From contig NZ_PVNG01000001.1 in NCBI RefSeq assembly GCF_003001935.1, positions 620,001 to 684,000 on the forward strand: a stretch of 64,000 nucleotides of DNA. Direction: 5' to 3'. Numbering within the stretch: the first letter of the stretch is position 1; each line of letters opens with the position of its first letter. This stretch comes from Nonomuraea fuscirosea. Lineage in GTDB: Bacteria > Actinomycetota > Actinomycetes > Streptosporangiales > Streptosporangiaceae. The position numbers and the translations under genes are program-made. Below, in pieces: positions 59,745 through 64,000 of the stretch. The notes beneath the pieces were generated by a model that saw only the letters and a program-made list of their open reading frames with translations, was not told the DNA's origin and made no database searches.

Positions 59745-60739
59745 GTACACCTCTGATCGCCCTCACCATGGGGGACGGCTCCGGCGTCGGCCCCGAGGTC
59801 ATCATCGGCGCGCTGCTCGCCCCCGAGACGTCCGCGTTCTGCCGCCCGGTCGTCATCGGCGACGCCCGGCGCCTGCGCAGGGCCGCCGGGTTCCTCGGCG
59901 CGAGCCCCGAGGTGGTCACGGTGGACGCTGTCGCCGACGCGGTGTTCGAGCCGGGCCGCGTCAACGTCATCGACCCGGGCCTGCTCCCCGACGACCTGCC
60001 GTGGGGGAAGGTGTCGGCGGTCGCGGGCGGTGCGGCGTACGAGTACGTACGGCTGGCCAGCGAACTGGCGATGTCCGGCCAGGTACGCGCGATCTGCACG
60101 GCCCCGCTCAACAAGGAGGCCCTGCACGCCGCCGGCCATCTCTACCCGGGCCACACCGAGCTGCTCGCCCACCTCACCGGCACCGAGGAGGTGTCGATGA
60201 TGCTCTCGACGGCCAAGGTCAAGGTCATCCACGTCACCACCCACATCGGCCTGATCGACGCCGTCGCCCGCATCGAGCCCGGCCTGGTCGAGCGGACGAT
60301 CCGGCGCGGCGAGGCCGCCATGCGCGGTTCCGGTCTCGAACGTCCCAAGATCGGCGTCTGCGGGATCAACCCCCATGCGGGCGAGAACGGCCTGTTCGGG
60401 TACGGCGAGGAGGAGGAGAAGATCGTTCCCGCCGTCGAACGGCTGCGCGCCGAGGGCATGGACGTGCACGGCCCGCTGCCCGCCGACACCGCGTTCTTCC
60501 TGGCCGGCCGGGGCGACTACGACCTCATCGTGGCCATGTACCACGACCAGGGCCACGGCCCCGTCAAGATCCTCGGCCTGGAGGCGGGCGTCAACATCAC
60601 CGTCGGCCTGCCCGTGATCAGGACCTCGGTCGACCACGGGACCGCGTTCGACATCGCCGGGAAGGGCGTCGCGGACGCCGGTAGCATGATCGAGGCCCTC
60701 CGACAGGCCGCCGAGCTGTCGTCCGCGCAGGGGCTGTGA
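59741..60739 (+). CDS. pdxA2: PdxA2-type 4-phospho-acid-sugar dehydrogenase
   Basis: A protein of 332 residues of the PdxA family: LTMGDGSGVGPEVI, CTAPLNKEALHAAGH, YPGHTELLAHLTG, GINPHAGENGLFG and YHDQGHGPVKIL, with the metal His ligands. PdxA itself serves vitamin B6 synthesis, but a PdxA2 paired with a DUF1537 kinase oxidises 4-phospho-threonate or -erythronate, and decarboxylation gives dihydroxyacetone phosphate. The ATG overlaps the kinase stop. Confidence 0.9.
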   Translation: MSTPLIALTMGDGSGVGPEVIIGALLAPETSAFCRPVVIGDARRLRRAAGFLGASPEVVTVDAVADAVFEPGRVNVIDPGLLPDDLPWGKVSAVAGGAAYEYVRLASELAMSGQVRAICTAPLNKEALHAAGHLYPGHTELLAHLTGTEEVSMMLSTAKVKVIHVTTHIGLIDAVARIEPGLVERTIRRGEAAMRGSGLERPKIGVCGINPHAGENGLFGYGEEEEKIVPAVERLRAEGMDVHGPLPADTAFFLAGRGDYDLIVAMYHDQGHGPVKILGLEAGVNITVGLPVIRTSVDHGTAFDIAGKGVADAGSMIEALRQAAELSSAQGL

Positions 60740-60833
60740 CACACACGCAATGTGAGGCACGCGCAGGGGTCGTGAAGGGCGCGCAACAGTTGCCAAGGAC
60801 GCGCAGGGGCTGCGAGGGAGAGGACCGTCACCG

Positions 60834-61616
60834 ATGGGCCGTGCGGCACAGGCCAGACGCGACGAGATCGTCCGCCTGGCCACCACCACCGGGCTGGCCA
60901 GCGTCGAGGAGCTGTCGGCCCAGCTGGGCGTGACGGCCTCCACCATCCGCCGTGACCTGGCCCACCTGAAGGCGGCGGGCCTGCTGGCACGCACCTACGG
61001 CGGCGCGATGGCGGTGGTCACCCATCCCGAGGCGTCGCTGCGGCAGCGCATCGGGGAGGCGTTCGAGGCCAAGCGCGCCATCGCCGCCTGGGCCGCCGCC
61101 CAGATCCGTCCCGGCGAGACCGTCCTGCTCGACTCCGGCTCGACCACGGGCGCCCTGGCGCACGAGCTGCGCCACGCGGTGGACCTGACGGTCGCCACCA
61201 CCGGCCTGAACGCCCTGCAGGAGCTGGCCGGGGCGACGGGCGTGCACGTCGAATGCCTCGGCGGCACGCTCCGCCACGTGAGCCAGGGCTTCGTGGGTCC
61301 CCTGGCGGAGGCGGCGCTGAGCCGGATGACGTTCGACCGCGTGTTCCTGGGCGCCGACGGGGTGACGGCGGAGGAGGGGATCTGCGAGGCGAGCCTCCAG
61401 CAGACCCGGTTCAAGGAGCTGATGATGGAGCGCTCACGCCACGTCTACCTCCTCGTTCACGCCGCCAAGCTGGGCCGCCGCCCGTTCCACGCCTGGGCCC
61501 GCATGCCGGACGCCCTCGGCGCCTGGACCCTGGTCACGGACGCGGCTGCCACGGAGGAGTCACTTCAGCCGTTCACCGCGAGAGGGGTCAGAACGGTCGT
61601 CGTCGCGGGCTCGTGA
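60834..61616 (+). CDS. DeoR-family regulator
   Basis: A protein of 260 residues. The N-terminal HTH reads RRDEIVRLATTTGLASVEELSAQLGVTASTIRRDLAHL; the sugar-phosphate sensing domain has LLDSGSTTGALAHEL, VFLGADGVTAEEGICEA and HAAKLGRRPFHAW. It follows pdxA2 after 95 bases and probably represses this acid-sugar cluster, with the phosphorylated intermediate as inducer. The gap before it carries GCGCAGGGG repeats at 60725, 60761 and 60801. Its 3' end overlaps a remnant gene on the other strand. Confidence 0.9.
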   Translation: MGRAAQARRDEIVRLATTTGLASVEELSAQLGVTASTIRRDLAHLKAAGLLARTYGGAMAVVTHPEASLRQRIGEAFEAKRAIAAWAAAQIRPGETVLLDSGSTTGALAHELRHAVDLTVATTGLNALQELAGATGVHVECLGGTLRHVSQGFVGPLAEAALSRMTFDRVFLGADGVTAEEGICEASLQQTRFKELMMERSRHVYLLVHAAKLGRRPFHAWARMPDALGAWTLVTDAAATEESLQPFTARGVRTVVVAGS

Positions 61617-61760
61617 AGCCGGCCACGCGTAGTCGTCCGGCTCGCCCAGGAGCCACCGGCGAAACGGCCCCGCTTCGTCCTCGACACCATAGGAATCGCT
61701 CATCTCCAGGCGGAAGGCCCGCCGGCGTCTGAGCCACAGCGACCGGAACTCGTCACGCAT
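61560..61760 (-). pseudogene. Truncated DUF6879-like gene fragment
   Basis: An ATG at 61760 opens a 66-residue frame: MRDEFRSLWLRRRRAFRLEM, DSYGVEDEAGPFRRWLLGEPDDYAW. That is, from memory, the N-terminal signature of the DUF6879 family found beside XRE regulators in actinomycetes (usually near 170-200 residues). After DDYAW the family sequence stops and a polar tail follows. It is convergent with, and 57 bases into, the DeoR gene. Probably a remnant; a true short protein is not excluded. Confidence 0.45.
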
Positions 61761-61837
61761 CAAGAGCTCTCTCTCCACGTTCGAGCCGCTCCTCGGGGGA
61801 AGTGCCGTATTCGTGATCGACCGGAACAACAAGAAGC

Positions 61838-61850
61838 CCCAGACTCTGGG
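61838..61850 (-). terminator. Possible terminator downstream of the tRNA cluster
   Basis: On the minus strand CCCAG-AGT-CTGGG is followed by GCTTCTTGTTGTT, a short GC stem and a U-rich run, about 70 bases past tRNA-Val. The palindrome CCCAGACTCTGGG is perfect. Confidence 0.4.
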
Positions 61851-61917
61851 CACATGCCATGAGCTGGGGCTGGTAGCTCCGAGTCGGCCGAAATCACATC
61901 CGGCCGGTGGAGTCAGG

Positions 61918-61989
61918 TGGACGATACTGGGATTGAACCAGTGACCTCTTCCGTGTCAGGGAAGCGCTCTCCCGCTGAGCTAATCGTCC
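61918..61989 (-). tRNA. tRNA-Val (anticodon GAC)
   Basis: A 72-base cloverleaf. The acceptor stem pairs GGACGAT with ATCGTCC, the anticodon loop is CTGACAC in a 5-bp stem (TTCCC/GGGAA-type), and the T arm has GGTTCAATCC. CCA is not encoded: the discriminator A is followed by CCT. Confidence 0.95.
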
Positions 61990-62008
61990 GTATTGAGTTG
62001 GAACTCCG

Positions 62009-62080
62009 AGCGGAAGACGGGATTCGAACCCGCGACCCTCACCTTGGCAAGGTGATGCTCTACCACTGAGCCACTTCCGC
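62009..62080 (-). tRNA. tRNA-Gly (anticodon GCC), copy 1
   Basis: A 72-base cloverleaf with acceptor GCGGAAG/CTTCCGC, anticodon loop TTGCCAA and T arm GGTTCGAATCC. It is identical to the copy at 62219-62290, including short flanks. CCA is not encoded. Confidence 0.95.
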
Positions 62081-62132
62081 GTGATGACGCTTCTTTTACT
62101 TTACCGGATCCCGGAGGGTCCGCCGGTCATCG

Positions 62133-62203
62133 AGGTGGAGACGGGATTTGAACCCGTGTAGACGGCTTTGCAGGCCGCTGCCTCGCCTCTCGGCCACTCC
62201 ACC
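62133..62203 (-). tRNA. tRNA-Cys (anticodon GCA)
   Basis: A 71-base cloverleaf. Acceptor GGTGGAG/CTCCACC with discriminator T, anticodon loop CTGCAAA, T arm GGTTCAAATCC. It lies between the two tRNA-Gly copies. Confidence 0.95.
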
Positions 62204-62218
62204 AGGAGTCTTGCTCCG

Positions 62219-62290
62219 AGCGGAAGACGGGATTCGAACCCGCGACCCTCACCTTGGCAAGGTGATGCTCTACCACTGAGCCACTTCCGC
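62219..62290 (-). tRNA. tRNA-Gly (anticodon GCC), copy 2
   Basis: Same sequence as the gene at 62009-62080. It is the first gene of the minus-strand cluster, giving the order Gly-Cys-Gly-Val. The identical block extends slightly beyond the gene (62214-62294). Confidence 0.95.
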
Positions 62291-62381
62291 GTGAATCTCC
62301 GGCGACGTGCGCCGGGCCACGGGAAAACCATATCGTCTCCGCGGAGTGCCCGTGCGCACCGTCAGGGCCGTGGCCGGGAAT

Positions 62382-64000
62382 TCAGCTGATCAGGCGGACG
62401 TCGCCGGTCATCACGAACATCACCCGATGACCGAGCTGGATCTGGTAGTACCGCGTCTTGCCGGTGGTGGTGACGTGTTTGGACGCGCGGAAGGCGTTCG
62501 CGGCATAGTACGAGCCGGTGACCGTGTCGCCCACCGTGTACGTCTGGCCCGGCTCGATCGTGTACTTGAGCGGCGTCAGGGCCTGGTAGGCCGCGCTCTT
62601 GTAGGCCGACTTCTCAGGATATGCCCGCCCGTACACCTTCACCCGCCCCGACGTCGGCGTCACCATGGGCCCCTTGGCGGGGACGGCGGTCGGCGCGGAG
62701 GCCGGGTTGTGGAACCACGCCTTCTGTCCCAGGTACCAGATGGCCGTCCAGTCGCCCTGCCGGGCCGCGACGGCGAAGCGCTGCCCGGTGGAGGCGCGGG
62801 CGCTGTGGTCGTACACGCTGTAGGTGCTCGGCTTGCCCGGGTGCTTGCCCAGGTCGGTGACCAGGGGAGCGGTGTGGCTGGGCGACTTGTGCAGCCAGAC
62901 GGTGGCGGCGCCGTGGGCGGGGCAGGCCTGCTCGGGCTTCGTGGTCACGCAGCCGGTGAAGCGGGGTCGGTTGGTGGTGTACGACGGCCGGATGATCACC
63001 GAGTCACCGTCCTTCGCGGCCTTGAAGGGCTTGCCCATGAGGGCGAAGTAGTGGGCCCAGTCCCAGTAGGGGCCGGGGTCCTCGTGCATGCCGGCCACCG
63101 TCTGCGGGGTCGTGCCTGGAACGTTGTCGTGGCCGAGGATGTGAGCCCGGTTGAGCGGGATGTGGTACTTGGCCGCCAGGTGTTTGACCAGCCTGGCCGA
63201 CGAGCGGTACATCGCCTCGGTGTACCAGGCGCCGCCCTTGGCCAGGTACCCCTCGTGCTCGATGCCGATCGAGCGGGTGTTGACGTCCCAGTTGCCCGCG
63301 TGCCAGGCGATGTCGTTCGTCTTCACGTGCTGGGCGACGTGTCCGTCACGGGAGCGGATCGTGTAGTGCCAGCTCACGTACTTGGGGTTGCGGATCATGG
63401 AGGGGATGCCCGCGTAGGAGCCCTCGGTGTCGTGGATGACGATGTAGTCGACCGCGCGGGTGCGGGCCAGCCGGTCGTGGTTGCCGTAGTCGCGGTCCTT
63501 CTTCTTGCCGAAGCGCTTGTACGCGGCCGGCATCCATTCGCAGGTGAGCGTGGACGGGCACTCGGCCTGGCCCGGCTTCTGCTGCTTCGGCAGGGCGGAC
63601 AACTCGGGCTCGGCCTCTCCGTCCCAGCTCAGCTCCGGGTCCAGGTCGAAGTTCAGCGGCTCGTCGTCACCGAAGTCGTCGCTTTCCGTATCCGACATAT
63701 CCGGATCCGCCGAAGTGCCGGAAGCGTCGGCGTTGCTGAGGGCGTCAGTGGCAGGAGAGGCATTCATAGCGTTCAGGGCATCCGGGGCCGCCTGTACGGC
63801 GGTCCCGGCGCGTTCGCCCGCCGCCGACTTCCCGCCCGGTGCCACGTCCACAGGGTCGAGTCGGACGAAATATCCGTCATCGGTACGCCGCCGCACCCCT
63901 TCCCGCATCACCGCGAACACCTCGTCCGCGAACGCCCCCGCCGCCACGGCGTCATCCGTGCCCGCGTACTTGGCCACGGCCCCGTACCAGTCGGCCGGGT
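62382..64000 (-). CDS. Peptidoglycan-recognition/N-acetylmuramoyl-L-alanine amidase, 5' end beyond the window
   Basis: The frame is open to the right edge (PADWYGAVAKYAG is still coding), so the N-terminus, with any signal peptide, is missing; at least 538 residues are present. An acidic, Ser/Asp-rich linker (roughly residues 60-130) leads to the amidase_2/PGRP domain: YIVIHDTEGSYAG (zinc His), GIEHEGYLAKG (His), and GHDNVPGTTPQTVAGMHEDPG (third ligand region). A C-terminal SH3-like pair follows. It cuts the stem peptide from muramic acid in the cell wall, probably outside the cell. Confidence 0.9.
   Translation of the reverse strand, partial: PADWYGAVAKYAGTDDAVAAGAFADEVFAVMREGVRRRTDDGYFVRLDPVDVAPGGKSAAGERAGTAVQAAPDALNAMNASPATDALSNADASGTSADPDMSDTESDDFGDDEPLNFDLDPELSWDGEAEPELSALPKQQKPGQAECPSTLTCEWMPAAYKRFGKKKDRDYGNHDRLARTRAVDYIVIHDTEGSYAGIPSMIRNPKYVSWHYTIRSRDGHVAQHVKTNDIAWHAGNWDVNTRSIGIEHEGYLAKGGAWYTEAMYRSSARLVKHLAAKYHIPLNRAHILGHDNVPGTTPQTVAGMHEDPGPYWDWAHYFALMGKPFKAAKDGDSVIIRPSYTTNRPRFTGCVTTKPEQACPAHGAATVWLHKSPSHTAPLVTDLGKHPGKPSTYSVYDHSARASTGQRFAVAARQGDWTAIWYLGQKAWFHNPASAPTAVPAKGPMVTPTSGRVKVYGRAYPEKSAYKSAAYQALTPLKYTIEPGQTYTVGDTVTGSYYAANAFRASKHVTTTGKTRYYQIQLGHRVMFVMTGDVRLIS

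Noticed and set aside
61761..61917. tmRNA or attachment-site core between the DUF6879 remnant and tRNA-Val
   Set aside because: No tmRNA-like tRNA domain or tag frame, and no direct repeat of the tRNA-Val 3' end was found in the window.

Overview
The window is a high-GC (roughly 70 percent or more) chromosomal segment from a filamentous-type actinomycete. The evidence is a complete conservon (cvnA-D), a mycothiol-dependent-type enzyme, a WS/DGAT acyltransferase, many HTH regulators, frequent GTG/TTG starts and tight ATGA/GTGA overlaps. A Streptosporangiales member such as Nonomuraea is my impression, not something proven here. No phage, insertion sequence or CRISPR array was seen.

Region 1 (1-13078) is a glycan-degradation locus: the end of a GH36/GH31-like enzyme, an FAD oxidoreductase, a GH84-type hexosaminidase, a protein with two metallo-beta-lactamase folds, a LacI regulator, and a coupled run of ROK kinase, GmhA-like SIS isomerase, GH38 alpha-mannosidase and a six-hairpin-like protein. 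The 12-mer TGTGGGAACGAT lies in both main control regions and is the likely LacI site. Region 2 (13.2-17.5 kb) is housekeeping: a double-MerR regulator, a frameshifted 2'-5' RNA ligase-family gene, a DUF6882-like gene, an S66 peptidase and an MDMPI-fold enzyme, closed by a strong bidirectional terminator.

Region 3 (17.5-26.9 kb) is the most interesting. A conservon (cvnA-D, minus strand) faces a compact terpene cluster: class I terpene synthase, class II terpene cyclase with a DADTT motif, cytochrome P450 and polyprenyl diphosphate synthase. It has all the parts for a labdane-type diterpene or drimane-type sesquiterpene: build the prenyl diphosphate, cyclise by protonation, ionise, oxidise.

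Region 4 (27-35.8 kb) holds an aldo/keto reductase, a STAS/XRE pair, a WS/DGAT enzyme, a sulfite oxidase-family enzyme, a membrane-anchored HExxH protein, a DUF1232 protein and a small secreted protein. It is strewn with tandem repeats (6, 18, 32, 36, 48 and 111 bp periods), both between and inside genes. Region 5 (35.8-55.4 kb) carries PolX, oxidoreductases, a GCS2-type ligase, a PaaX-regulated AidB-like acyl-CoA dehydrogenase with an enoyl-CoA hydratase, a stand-alone LigD-type primase-polymerase, a pyruvate oxidase-like ThDP enzyme, and an IclR/pobA pair around a perfect palindrome.

Region 6 (55.5-64 kb) has a channel-like membrane protein and a divergent four-carbon acid-sugar catabolic cluster (HpcH/HpaI aldolase and aldo/keto reductase facing a DUF1537 kinase, PdxA2 and a DeoR regulator). 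It ends with four tRNA genes (Gly-Cys-Gly-Val in transcription order) and a peptidoglycan amidase cut by the right edge.
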